Source: Streptosporangiaceae bacterium (GTDB taxonomy: Bacteria > Actinomycetota > Actinomycetes > Streptosporangiales > Streptosporangiaceae). Taken from it: a DNA stretch of 58,029 bases. Shown one piece after another: positions 50,524-58,029 of this stretch (positions within the stretch are counted from its first letter, which is position 1; each line of letters begins with the position of its first letter). The DNA lies in contig JAOPYK010000089.1 in assembly GCA_025964695.1 (NCBI GenBank), forward strand, positions 1-58,029, in the 5' to 3' direction. Below the pieces are notes generated by a model. That model was not told the DNA's origin. It worked only from the letters and a program-made list of their open reading frames with translations, and searched no databases. Both the position numbers and the translations under genes were made by a program.

Positions 50524-52581
50524 ATGACTCGCGCCGTCTACATCGCGGCCAGTGACGCGGCGACCAGGAAGGCGGCGATCGCGCTCGGCATGACGGAGCT
50601 GCTGGCCCGCCAGGTCGGCCAGGTGGGGGTCTTCCGGCCGGTGGTCCGGCCCGGCCGCCCCGACAACGTCGTCGAGACCCTGCGCAGCCGCTTCAAGGTC
50701 GACCACGCGGTGGGCGTCTCCTACGAGGACGTGCACGCGGACCGGGACCGCGCCACCGCCGACATCGTGGCCGCCTACCGCGCGCTCGCGGCCCGCTGCG
50801 ACGCCGTGGTCATCGTCGGCACCGACTACACCGACGTCGGCGCGCCCACCGAGTTCGAGTTCAACGCGACCGTCGCCGCCGACCTGGGCGCGCCGGTGAT
50901 GCTGGTCGTCAACGGGCTGGGCCGCACCCCGCAGGAGATCGCCTCGGCGGCCGCGCTGGCCGGCAAGGAACTCGCCAACGAGCACGCCACCCTGCTCGCC
51001 GCCGTGATCACCCGGGCCGACCCGGCCGCCCTCACCGAGATCGGCGAAGCCGTCCGGCTGCCGGGCACCCCGGTCTTCACGCTGCCCGAGGTGGCCCGGC
51101 TGTCCGCCCCCACCGTCAGCGACCTGATGGCGGCCTGCGAGGGCCGCCTGCTGCTGGGCGACGAGCAGCAGCTGGGCCGCGAGGTCGACCACCTGATGGT
51201 CGGCGCCATGTCGCTGCCCAACATCCTGGACCGGCTCACCGAGCGGGCCACGGTCATCGTGCCCGGCGACCGGGCGGCCACGATCCTGCCCGCGCTGGTG
51301 TGCGCGCACGCCGCCCCGACCTTCCCGGCGCTGTCGGCGGTCATCCTCACCGGCGGCTTCGAACTGCCGGCCCCGGTGATCCGGCTGCTGGAGGGCATGG
51401 CGCCGAAACTGCCGATCATCACCACGGCCCAGGACACCTTCGAGACCGCCACCCATCTGGCCACCGTGGACGGCCGTTTCACCCCCGACGCCGTCGGCAA
51501 GATCGACACCGCGCTGGGCCTCTTCGCCGGGCACGTGTCGCGCGAGGCGCTGCTGGAGCGGCTCGACGTGACCAGGGCGACCGCCGTCACCCCGCTGATG
51601 TTCGAGTACGACCTGCTGGAACGGGCCCGGTCCGACCGGCGGCACATCGTGCTTCCCGAAGGCGGCGAGCCGCGCATCCTGCGGGCCACCGACATCCTGC
51701 TGCGCCGCGGCGTCGCCGACCTGACCCTGCTGGGCGACGAACCGGAGATCCGCGCCAGTGCCGCCGAGCTGGGCCTGGACATCTCCGGCGCCCAGGTGCT
51801 CAGCCCCTTCGACCCGCGGATCCGCGAACGGTTCGCGCGAGAGTACGCCGAGGTGCGCGGGCACAAGGGGATCAGCATCGCGATGGCCCGTGACACCGTC
51901 ACCGACGTCTCCTACTTCGGCACGATGATGGTGCGGCTCGGACTGGCCGACGGCATGGTGTCCGGCGCCGCGCACACCACCGCGCACACCATCCGGCCGT
52001 CCTTCGAGGTCATCAAGACCGCGCCGGGCGCCGCAATCGTCTCCAGCGTCTTCTTCATGTGCCTGGAGGACAGGGTCCTGGTCTACGGGGACTGCGCGGT
52101 CAACCCCGACCCGACCGCCGATCAGCTCGCCGACATCGCCATCCAGTCCGCGGGAACCGCCGCGTCGTTCGGCGTCGAGCCGCGCATCGCGATGCTGTCC
52201 TACTCGACCGGCTCCTCCGGCTCCGGAGCGGAGGTCGACAAGGTGCGCGCCGCCACCGCGCTGGTCGCCGAGCGCCGGCCCGACCTGCCGGTGGAGGGGC
52301 CGATCCAGTATGACGCCGCCGCCGATCCCGTGGTCGCCCAGGCCAAGATGCCCGGCAGCGTCGTCGCCGGGCGGGCCACCGTCTTCGTGGTGCCCGATCT
52401 AAACACCGGCAACAACCTCTACAAGGCGGTCCAGCGCAGCGCCGGGGCCGTCGCGGTGGGCCCGGTGCTGCAGGGCCTGCGCAAGCCCGTCAACGACCTG
52501 TCCCGCGGCGCCACCGTGCACGACATCGTCAACACGGTCGCCATCACCGCCATCCAGGCCCAGGAGGGTTCCAGTGAGTGA
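50524..52581 (+). CDS. pta: Phosphate acetyltransferase
   Basis: A 685-residue enzyme: N-terminal P-loop-like domain (AVYIAASDAATRKAAIALGM), a DRTGG-like middle domain (AVILTGGFELPAPV region) and a C-terminal PTA_PTB catalytic domain (LPEGGEPRILRATDILLRRG, SGAAHTTAHTIRP, SYSTGSSGSGAEVDKV). It interconverts acetyl-CoA and acetyl phosphate. ATG at 50524 lies 6 nt after GGGGAG. Overlaps ackA by 8 nt. TACGAT at 50488-50493 is a possible -10 box. Confidence 0.94.
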   Translation: MTRAVYIAASDAATRKAAIALGMTELLARQVGQVGVFRPVVRPGRPDNVVETLRSRFKVDHAVGVSYEDVHADRDRATADIVAAYRALAARCDAVVIVGTDYTDVGAPTEFEFNATVAADLGAPVMLVVNGLGRTPQEIASAAALAGKELANEHATLLAAVITRADPAALTEIGEAVRLPGTPVFTLPEVARLSAPTVSDLMAACEGRLLLGDEQQLGREVDHLMVGAMSLPNILDRLTERATVIVPGDRAATILPALVCAHAAPTFPALSAVILTGGFELPAPVIRLLEGMAPKLPIITTAQDTFETATHLATVDGRFTPDAVGKIDTALGLFAGHVSREALLERLDVTRATAVTPLMFEYDLLERARSDRRHIVLPEGGEPRILRATDILLRRGVADLTLLGDEPEIRASAAELGLDISGAQVLSPFDPRIRERFAREYAEVRGHKGISIAMARDTVTDVSYFGTMMVRLGLADGMVSGAAHTTAHTIRPSFEVIKTAPGAAIVSSVFFMCLEDRVLVYGDCAVNPDPTADQLADIAIQSAGTAASFGVEPRIAMLSYSTGSSGSGAEVDKVRAATALVAERRPDLPVEGPIQYDAAADPVVAQAKMPGSVVAGRATVFVVPDLNTGNNLYKAVQRSAGAVAVGPVLQGLRKPVNDLSRGATVHDIVNTVAITAIQAQEGSSE

Positions 52582-53911
52582 GCGGGCGCACGCTCGTGAA
52601 AGGTCCACCGGACCGCACGTGCTGGTGCTGAACAGCGGCTCGTCGTCGATCAAGTACCAGCTGCTCGACATGGGCGCCGGCCGCCGGCTCGCCCAGGGCC
52701 TGGTCGAGCGCATCGGCGAGGGGACGAGCGCCCTCACCCACGAGTCCACCCACGAGTCCGCCCACGAGTCCCAGGACGCGGACGAGCCCTACACCCGCCA
52801 CGCCGCCTACCCCGGCCACGAGGCGGCCCTGCAGGCGGTCCTGGAGGCGTTCGCTGAGGCGGGACCCGCGCTGTCCGGCCCCGGCGGACCCGGGATCGAG
52901 CCGGCCGCCGTCGGGCACCGCGTCGTGCACGGCGGGGACCGCTACGGCGACCCGGTGCTCATCGATGACACCGTGGAGAAGGCCATCGCGGACCTGGCGC
53001 CCCTGGCGCCGCTGCACAACCCGGCCAACCTGACGTGCATCCAGGTCGCCCGCCGCATCTTCCCGCGGGCGCAGCACGTCGCCGTCTTCGACACCGCCTT
53101 CCACCAGAGCCTTCCGCCCGCCGCCCACACCTACGCGGTCCCCCGTGAGTGGGCGGCGCTGGGCGTCCGCCGCTACGGCTTCCACGGCACCTCCAACGCC
53201 TACGTGTCCAGACGGGCCGCCGAACTGCTCGGCAGGCCGTACGACCAGGTCAACACGATCGTGCTGCACCTGGGCAACGGCGCCAGCGCCACCGCCGTCG
53301 AAGGCGGCAGGAGCGTGGAGACCTCGATGGGCCTGACTCCGCTCGAGGGCCTGGTCATGGGCACCCGTTCCGGCGACCTCGACCCGGCGCTGCCTGCTTT
53401 CCTCAGCCGGGTCAAGGGCATGCACCTGGACGAGATCGACGACGCGCTCAACACCCGCAGCGGGCTGCTCGGCCTGGCGGGCGCCAACGACCTGCGTGAG
53501 GTCTGGCGGCTGGTCGACTCCGGGGACCCTGGCGCGGCCCTGGCCATGGACGTCTACTGCCACCGGATCCGCAAGTACGTCGGGGCCTACCACGCCGTTC
53601 TGCTGGCGGGATCGGGCCACGTCGACGCGGTGGTGTTCACCGCCGGCGTCGGCGAGAACGACCCCCGGGTCCGGGCTCGGTCGCTGGCCGGGCTGGAGCG
53701 GCTCGGCATCTCCGTCGACGCCGCCCGCAACGAGACGCCGGGGCGCGCGGGACGATCCAGGGGGTCGTCCGCGCCGCACGGCGGGGGGCACCTCATCTCG
53801 GCCGACGGAGCCGAGGTGGCGGTGCTGGTGATCCCGACCGACGAGGAGTACGAGATCGCCGCGGAGGCCCTCGCCGTCGTCACCGGCGGCAGGCGGCCTG
53901 GGAGCCCGTGA
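52574..53911 (+). CDS. ackA: Acetate kinase
   Basis: A 445-residue acetate kinase with VLNSGSSSIKYQLL, GHRVVHGGDRY, FHGTSNAYVS and the GENDPRVR signature. It makes ATP from acetyl phosphate. The family usually has about 400 residues; the extra length lies in an N-terminal insertion containing a THES-THES-AHES repeat (52737-52772) and a Ser/Gly/His loop near the C-terminus. GTG start at 52574 overlaps pta, so Pta and AckA are made together. Confidence 0.93.
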   Translation: MSERAHARERSTGPHVLVLNSGSSSIKYQLLDMGAGRRLAQGLVERIGEGTSALTHESTHESAHESQDADEPYTRHAAYPGHEAALQAVLEAFAEAGPALSGPGGPGIEPAAVGHRVVHGGDRYGDPVLIDDTVEKAIADLAPLAPLHNPANLTCIQVARRIFPRAQHVAVFDTAFHQSLPPAAHTYAVPREWAALGVRRYGFHGTSNAYVSRRAAELLGRPYDQVNTIVLHLGNGASATAVEGGRSVETSMGLTPLEGLVMGTRSGDLDPALPAFLSRVKGMHLDEIDDALNTRSGLLGLAGANDLREVWRLVDSGDPGAALAMDVYCHRIRKYVGAYHAVLLAGSGHVDAVVFTAGVGENDPRVRARSLAGLERLGISVDAARNETPGRAGRSRGSSAPHGGGHLISADGAEVAVLVIPTDEEYEIAAEALAVVTGGRRPGSP

Positions 53912-53977
53912 CGGCAGGTGCGGGGGCCTGGATCCGCCCGGAGCGAAAAGCGCTGCGCGGGCCCCGGCCGGGGCGGC

Positions 53978-53983
53978 TACCAT
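53978..53983 (+). promoter_or_regulatory. -10 box of the thrS leader transcript
   Basis: TACCAT, 7 nt upstream of ATG 53991. It would start a leaderless message that begins directly with the leader peptide. Confidence 0.45.
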
Positions 53984-53990
53984 GGGGCTC

Positions 53991-54065
53991 ATGGCGGGCA
54001 TGCTGGATTTCTCGCGGAAGACGCGGACGCCGGGGACCACCCGGCGGCACACCGGCATGCTCTGA
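53991..54065 (+). CDS. Threonine-rich leader peptide of thrS
   Basis: A 24-residue frame whose middle part is KTRTPGTTRRHT, with five Thr codons (ACG, ACG, ACC, ACC, ACC) within twelve residues. A terminator-like hairpin follows 17 nt after the stop and then comes thrS. This is the classical layout of transcription attenuation by charged tRNA-Thr. The start is leaderless (TACCAT 7 nt upstream); a second in-frame ATG at 53982 is less likely. Confidence 0.6.
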   Translation: MAGMLDFSRKTRTPGTTRRHTGML

Positions 54066-54082
54066 CCGACGAGCAGTCCACG

Positions 54083-54108
54083 AGGCCCCGGGAGCGATCC
54101 CGGGGCCT
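54083..54108 (+). terminator. Attenuator hairpin before thrS
   Basis: A perfect 11-bp stem, left arm AGGCCCCGGGA (54083-54093), GCGA tetraloop, right arm 54098-54108, followed by a T-rich but broken tract (TCGTCGTGTTCC). A CCGGGG stretch inside the leader frame (near 54029) can pair with its left arm, offering an antiterminator form. Confidence 0.6.
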
Positions 54109-54161
54109 TCGTCGTGTTCCGGGCTTCGCTTCCCATCAGGGGGCGCTGAAAGGAGCAGGCG

Positions 54162-54263
54162 ATGGAGCCGGTCGCGACCAGGGACGAGCCCCACTCGATA
54201 GCATCGATCTCTGCCAATCCCGTTTTCTCTCGACCGAGGAGTTCCCGTGTCAACCGTGTCTGA
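54162..54263 (+). CDS. Upstream ORF overlapping the thrS start
   Basis: AAAGGAG followed by ATG 54162 gives a 33-codon frame ([20 protein letters not shown]...) that ends with TGA 54261-54263, 17 nt inside thrS and in a different frame. The ribosome binding site is better than that of many genes here. It may tune thrS translation or be chance; the peptide is not recognised. Confidence 0.3.
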   Translation: MEPVATRDEPHSIASISANPVFSRPRSSRVNRV

Positions 54264-56226
54264 GCTGCGCATCACCCTCGACGGCGGCGAGCGTGTGGTG
54301 GCGGCGGGCACGACCGCCGCAGAGGCCATCGAGGCCGCGTCCGGGAAGGACACCCGGCCGGTCGTGGCCGCCCGGGTCAACGGCGTGCTGCGCGATCTGG
54401 CCCACGTGGTGCACGACGGCGACGCCGTCGAGCTCGTCGAGGCCGGTTCCGACGACGGTCGTGCCATCCTGCGGCACTCGACCGCGCACGTGATGGCCCA
54501 GGCCGTACAGGAGCTGTTCCCCGAGGCTAAGCTGGGCATCGGCCCGCCCGTCGAGAACGGTTTCTACTACGACTTCGACGTCGAGCGCCCGTTCACCCCC
54601 GACGATCTCAAGCGCATCGAGAAGCGCATGCGTGAGATCGTCAAGCAGGGCCAGCGGTTCTGCCGCCGGGTGGTCTCCGACGAGGACGCCCGAGCCGAGC
54701 TCGCGGCGGAGCCGTACAAGCTGGAGCTCATCGGCATCAAGGGCGGCGGGGACGCCGAGGAGAGCGTGGAGGTGGGCGGCGCCGAGCTGACCATCTACGA
54801 CAACCTCGATCCCAAGTCCGGTGAGCTGCGCTGGAAGGACCTGTGCCGCGGTCCGCACCTGCCCACCACCCGCACCATCCCGGCGTTCAAGCTGATGCGC
54901 TCCGGCGGGGCGTACTGGCGGGGCAGCGAGAAGAACCCGCAGCTCCAGCGGATCTACGGCACCGCCTGGGAGTCGCGGGACCGGCAGGACGAATACCTCA
55001 AGCTGCTGGAGGAGGCCGAGAAGCGCGACCACCGCAAGCTGGGCGCCGAGCTCGACCTCTTCTCCTTCCCGACCGAGCTCGGCTCCGGGCTGCCGGTCTT
55101 CCACCCCAAGGGCGGCGTGATCCGGCGGATCATGGAGGACTACTCGCGGCAGCGGCACGAGAAGGCCGGCTACTCCTTCGTCAACACCCCGCACATCACC
55201 AAGGGAACGCTGTACGAGACCTCCGGCCACCTGGACTGGTACAAGGACGGCATGTTCCCGCCCATGGAGATGGAGGGCGCCGAGTACTACCTCAAGCCCA
55301 TGAACTGCCCCATGCACAACCTGATCTTCGGAGCGCGCGGCCGGTCGTACCGGGAACTGCCGCTGCGGCTGTTCGAGTTCGGCACCGTCTACCGGTACGA
55401 GAAGTCCGGTGTCGTGCACGGGCTCACCCGGGTGCGCGGCATGACCCAGGACGATGCCCACATCTACTGCACCCGCGACCAGATGCAGGACGAGCTCAAG
55501 TCGCTGCTGGCGTTCGTGCTCGACCTGCTCCGCGACTACGGGCTGGACGACTTCTACCTGGAACTGTCGACCCGCGACCCGGAGAAGTCCGTCGGCACCG
55601 ACGAGGACTGGGCGGACGCCACCGCGGCCCTGGCCGAAGCGGCGGAGTCCTCCGGCCTCGAGCTGGTCCCGGACCCCGCGGGCGCGGCCTTCTACGGTCC
55701 GAAGATCTCCGTGCAGGTGAAGGACGCCATCGGCCGCACCTGGCAGATGTCCACCATCCAGCTGGACTTCAACATGCCCAAGCGGTTCGGCCTGGAGTTC
55801 ACCGGCGCCGACGGCACCCGGCAGCAGCCCATCATGATCCACCGGGCGCTGTTCGGCTCGATCGAGCGGTTCTTCGGTGTGCTGCTGGAGCACTACGCTG
55901 GCGCGATGCCGCCGTGGCTGGCTCCGGTGCAGGCCATCGGCATCCCGATCGGTGAGGACCACGTGCCCTATCTGGACGAGGTGGCCGCCAGGCTACGTGC
56001 CCACGGCATCCGGGTGGAGGTCGACTCCTCCGCCGACCGGATGCAGAAGAAGATCCGTAACGCGCAGCGGTCGAAGGTGCCGTTCATGCTGCTGGCCGGT
56101 GACGAGGACGTCGCCAAGGGTGCGGTGTCGTTCCGCTACCGCAGCGGCGAGCAGAAGAACGGCGTCCCGGTCGACGAGGCCGTCGCCGAGATCCTCCAGG
56201 CCGTCCAGGACCGGGTCCAGGTCTGA
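54247..56226 (+). CDS. thrS: Threonyl-tRNA synthetase
   Basis: A 659-residue class II synthetase with TGS-like N-terminal domain, editing domain ([16 protein letters not shown] and the CRGPH end), catalytic core ([14 protein letters not shown], motif 2 [20 protein letters not shown] in part, [14 protein letters not shown]) and anticodon-binding domain. Editing and zinc-binding cysteine/histidine residues are present. GTG at 54247 has GAGGAG just upstream. Expression probably depends on the leader described. Confidence 0.97.
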   Translation: MSTVSELRITLDGGERVVAAGTTAAEAIEAASGKDTRPVVAARVNGVLRDLAHVVHDGDAVELVEAGSDDGRAILRHSTAHVMAQAVQELFPEAKLGIGPPVENGFYYDFDVERPFTPDDLKRIEKRMREIVKQGQRFCRRVVSDEDARAELAAEPYKLELIGIKGGGDAEESVEVGGAELTIYDNLDPKSGELRWKDLCRGPHLPTTRTIPAFKLMRSGGAYWRGSEKNPQLQRIYGTAWESRDRQDEYLKLLEEAEKRDHRKLGAELDLFSFPTELGSGLPVFHPKGGVIRRIMEDYSRQRHEKAGYSFVNTPHITKGTLYETSGHLDWYKDGMFPPMEMEGAEYYLKPMNCPMHNLIFGARGRSYRELPLRLFEFGTVYRYEKSGVVHGLTRVRGMTQDDAHIYCTRDQMQDELKSLLAFVLDLLRDYGLDDFYLELSTRDPEKSVGTDEDWADATAALAEAAESSGLELVPDPAGAAFYGPKISVQVKDAIGRTWQMSTIQLDFNMPKRFGLEFTGADGTRQQPIMIHRALFGSIERFFGVLLEHYAGAMPPWLAPVQAIGIPIGEDHVPYLDEVAARLRAHGIRVEVDSSADRMQKKIRNAQRSKVPFMLLAGDEDVAKGAVSFRYRSGEQKNGVPVDEAVAEILQAVQDRVQV

Positions 56227-56309
56227 CGCCTCTCCCGCGCGGTCCTGACCGGGTGGTCAATTAGATAGGAAATGCAATATGGCGTCCTGAGCGCTAGGCT
56301 TTGTCCCGC

Positions 56310-56348
56310 GTGATCATGCGACCGCTCGCCGGACGGTCGCATGATCAC
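56310..56348. repeat. GATC-type palindromic hairpin after thrS
   Basis: Perfect 15-bp arms GTGATCATGCGACCG (56310-56324) and complement (56334-56348), 9-nt loop CTCGCCGGA. Likely the thrS terminator; nearly the same element separates pcaJ and pcaH (17596-17632). Bases 56227-56309 are AT-richer than their surroundings and hold no gene I can see. Confidence 0.65.
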
Positions 56349-56467
56349 CGCGGGGTCCGCGACGGCATCCGGGATTTCCCCCTGTAGTCCGTTCCCGAGG
56401 GTCCGGTCCGTCCTGGTACGGGGACGCAGTAGTCTCGGCGGCACCCCCGACGCCTGGAGAGATCCGG

Positions 56468-57001
56468 ATGAAATCAGTTTCGCCGCTGTGGACCAGGATC
56501 CTGGGTTACGGTGGCGCGACCGTCCTGGTGGTCGTCGCCGTGACCGTGGTGCTGCTCCAGTTGCGGGCCGGCACCCCGGACCAGCCCGCGGCCGGCCCGA
56601 GTCCGTCCGCGGGGCTGCCCGGCGTGGCCGGGTCCAACGGCGCGCTGGGTGTGCCGACCCCGCAGGGGGTCTCCGGCGGGACCGGGGCTAGCTCCCGCTC
56701 CCTCGGCACGGTGGGCGGGGCGGGCACTCCCGGGTCGACCCGGTGCGGCTCCGCCGCGGCCTCCTACCAGCGGACCGGCGACAACGTGAAGGTGAGCGTC
56801 ACCGTGCCCGCGACCGGCCTGGTCGCCGCGTTCGTCGAGGCCAAGGGGCGTGGCACGCTGACCAAGAGCGTCACCGCCGGGGGCCCGGCGGGCCCGCACG
56901 TCTTCGAGTTCACCGGGGTGCCGGCCGCCATCACCCGGCGCGTCGGCGTCACCGTGATCACGGGCAGCGGCCTGCAGACCTGCGATCTGCCGATCACCTG
57001 A
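56468..57001 (+). CDS. One-pass membrane protein of unknown function
   Basis: A 177-residue protein: short cytosolic head, one helix near 14-32 (YGGATVLVVVAVTVVLLQL), a Gly/Pro/Ser linker, and an extracytoplasmic beta-rich domain (KVSVTVPATGLVAAFVEAKG, THE end GLQTCDLPIT) with two cysteines that may bridge. I do not recognise the family. GGAGAGATCC supports the ATG. It stands alone. Confidence 0.65.
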   Translation: MKSVSPLWTRILGYGGATVLVVVAVTVVLLQLRAGTPDQPAAGPSPSAGLPGVAGSNGALGVPTPQGVSGGTGASSRSLGTVGGAGTPGSTRCGSAAASYQRTGDNVKVSVTVPATGLVAAFVEAKGRGTLTKSVTAGGPAGPHVFEFTGVPAAITRRVGVTVITGSGLQTCDLPIT

Positions 57002-57016
57002 ACCCCGGGCCGGCCG

Positions 57017-57370
57017 TCACCCGTCGGCCCCCGCCGCCCGGAACATCGCCCGCAGGTCCGGGAAGACCTCGACTCGGCGGTCCAGCCCGGTGATCCGGAG
57101 CTTGAGCTTGACCAGATCCGGCGGCGCCACCACGCACAGCGTGCCGCCCATCCCGCGCGCCAGTTTCCAGCAGCTGATCAGCACCGACAGCCCGCTGGAA
57201 TCCATGAAGCTGAGTTCGCCGAGGTCGAGGGCGAGCCGCGGGCCCAGCCGGCGCAGGACCTTGACCAGATGCTCCCGGAGCGACCCCGCCGAAGCGACAT
57301 CGAGCTCGCCGCCGACCGTCACGACGGCGTAGGGCTCCGCCACCCGCGTCGACACCCACAGCCCGGCCAT
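57017..57370 (-). CDS. STAS-domain anti-sigma factor antagonist
   Basis: A 117-residue STAS protein with VVTVGGELDVASAGSLREHL and the phosphorylation site motif LGELSFMDSSGLSVLISCWK. Such proteins switch partner anti-sigma kinases of the RsbW type. No cognate kinase or SigB-type sigma gene lies in the window. ATG at 57370; the AT-rich stretch just upstream (TAACCT) may be its promoter. Confidence 0.88.
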   Translation of the reverse strand: MAGLWVSTRVAEPYAVVTVGGELDVASAGSLREHLVKVLRRLGPRLALDLGELSFMDSSGLSVLISCWKLARGMGGTLCVVAPPDLVKLKLRITGLDRRVEVFPDLRAMFRAAGADG

Positions 57371-57458
57371 GGCGAGGTTATGTCCGCGTTGCCGGCAGGC
57401 ATTCGGGATCGGCGGAAAAAGTGTGCCGCAATGACGGTCGTGAGGACGCCGGCCGGTG

Positions 57459-58029
57459 TCAGGAAGAAGCGGATGGGGGCTCCGCCGGGCCGGCGACGGC
57501 CTCGCCCGGCAAGCGGACGTCGTCCACCGTCACGTTGACCTCGGTGACCCGCATGCCGAGCATGACGCTCACGACCCGGGCCACGTTGTTCTTGACTGTC
57601 CGGGCCACCTCCATGACCACGCTGCCGTACTCCACCACGATGGTGACGTCGAGGGAGACCTCGCTGTCCTTCACCCTGGCCTTGACGCCCTGGCCGCCGC
57701 GCTGATGACCGGCGCCGATGCGGCTGCGGACGGACTCGATCGCGCGGGCCACGTCGCCACCGAGGGCGGCGACGCCCGGAACATCGAGCGCGGCCAGCGC
57801 GGCGATCTTCTCGACGACCTCGTCCTCGATCTTGATCCGCCCCTTCACCACGGGCATCGGTCCGGTCGGCGGCCCGGCGCTCCTGGGCTCGGAGAGCACC
57901 GGGCCGGGTTGTTTGACGTCGGCTCCGGGCGATGCGGCCGGCGTGACGCCCGGCTCGTCGGCCTGGGAGTGCCGTCCGGGCGGCCCCGGCTGTGCCGCTC
58001 CTGCCGGGCCGGCCGGCGCGGCCGGCGGC
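57459..58029 (-). CDS. Asp23/Gls24-family envelope stress protein (runs off the edge)
   Basis: The C-terminal 130 residues (KGRIKIEDEVVEKIAALAAL, then DVPGVAALGGD, VTIVVEYGSVVMEVARTVKN, VTEVNVTVDDV) are a clear Asp23/Gls24 domain. The frame stays open with Pro/Ala-rich codons to the window end; a GTG at 57899 would give 146 residues, but the true start may lie beyond 58029. Paralogous Asp23 genes often follow one another, so more may lie to the right. Confidence 0.8.
   Translation of the reverse strand, partial: PPAAPAGPAGAAQPGPPGRHSQADEPGVTPAASPGADVKQPGPVLSEPRSAGPPTGPMPVVKGRIKIEDEVVEKIAALAALDVPGVAALGGDVARAIESVRSRIGAGHQRGGQGVKARVKDSEVSLDVTIVVEYGSVVMEVARTVKNNVARVVSVMLGMRVTEVNVTVDDVRLPGEAVAGPAEPPSASS

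Noticed and set aside
1-58029. CRISPR arrays, insertion sequences, prophage, integrase or att sites
   Set aside because: No regularly spaced direct repeats, transposase or integrase motifs, and no duplicated tRNA 3' end were found.

Overview
The window is high-GC (about 70%) DNA of actinobacterial type, most likely Streptosporangiales or a related filamentous actinomycete. This rests on codon use, family content (SigE-type sigma factor, Rv1733c-like protein, PPOX/F420-type oxidoreductase, DUF3054, DUF1023 hydrolase) and many starts placed 6-7 nt behind a TANNNT box (leaderless transcripts). The taxonomic call is inference. It is ordinary chromosome: I see no prophage, insertion sequence, CRISPR array or biosynthetic megasynthase.

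Layout. 0.3-1.6 kb: sigma factor and membrane partner. 1.8-5.3 kb: tryptophan to anthranilate block (kynA-kynU divergent from an Lrp-type regulator and a formamidase-like hydrolase). 5.4-9.2 kb: small membrane, DUF2267, cupin, YbaK-like and alpha/beta-hydrolase genes. 9.2-10.9 kb: YcgR/YcgQ-like permease pair. 11-15 kb: secreted 5'-nucleotidase, SHMT-like PLP enzyme, PPOX oxidoreductase. 15-21.4 kb: 4-hydroxybenzoate/protocatechuate operon pobA-pcaIJHGBDC, lacking only a thiolase (pcaF) and a regulator. 21.4-25.3 kb: ATP-grasp protein, secreted trypsin-like protease, DUF3054 protein, a decayed MFS gene, and a SufR-like regulator with two matching operators flanking it. 25.3-30 kb: acyl-CoA synthetase, MFS-marR operon with its operator, HSL-type esterase. 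30-36 kb: small secreted protein, membrane-anchored DsbA-like protein, Ppx/GppA phosphatase, PLP dehydratase, a truncated metal-dependent hydrolase, an unnamed membrane protein. 36-41.5 kb: secreted S15/CocE-type hydrolase and a TetR-controlled acyl-CoA dehydrogenase/SDR/quinone-oxidoreductase block. 41.6-41.9 kb: a compact array of three unusual tRNA-like sequences. 42-45.2 kb: DUF1023 hydrolase and a two-component system. 45.3-50.4 kb: cysteine dioxygenase-rhodanese and sulfonate uptake/desulfonation (ssuCBAD-like), each behind a near-identical leaderless leader peptide. 50.5-53.9 kb: pta-ackA. 54-56.3 kb: thrS behind a threonine-rich leader peptide and terminator-like hairpin. 56.3-58 kb: small membrane protein, STAS protein and an Asp23/Gls24 protein that runs off the window edge.

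The strongest non-routine signals are (i) the three-member tRNA-like array, (ii) twin sulfur leader peptides with superimposable promoters, (iii) a thrS attenuator candidate, (iv) a family of intergenic hairpins sharing an outer TGATC arm, and (v) a duplicated operator around a SufR-like regulator beside a decayed transporter. All calls were made by eye; no database search or folding program was run.
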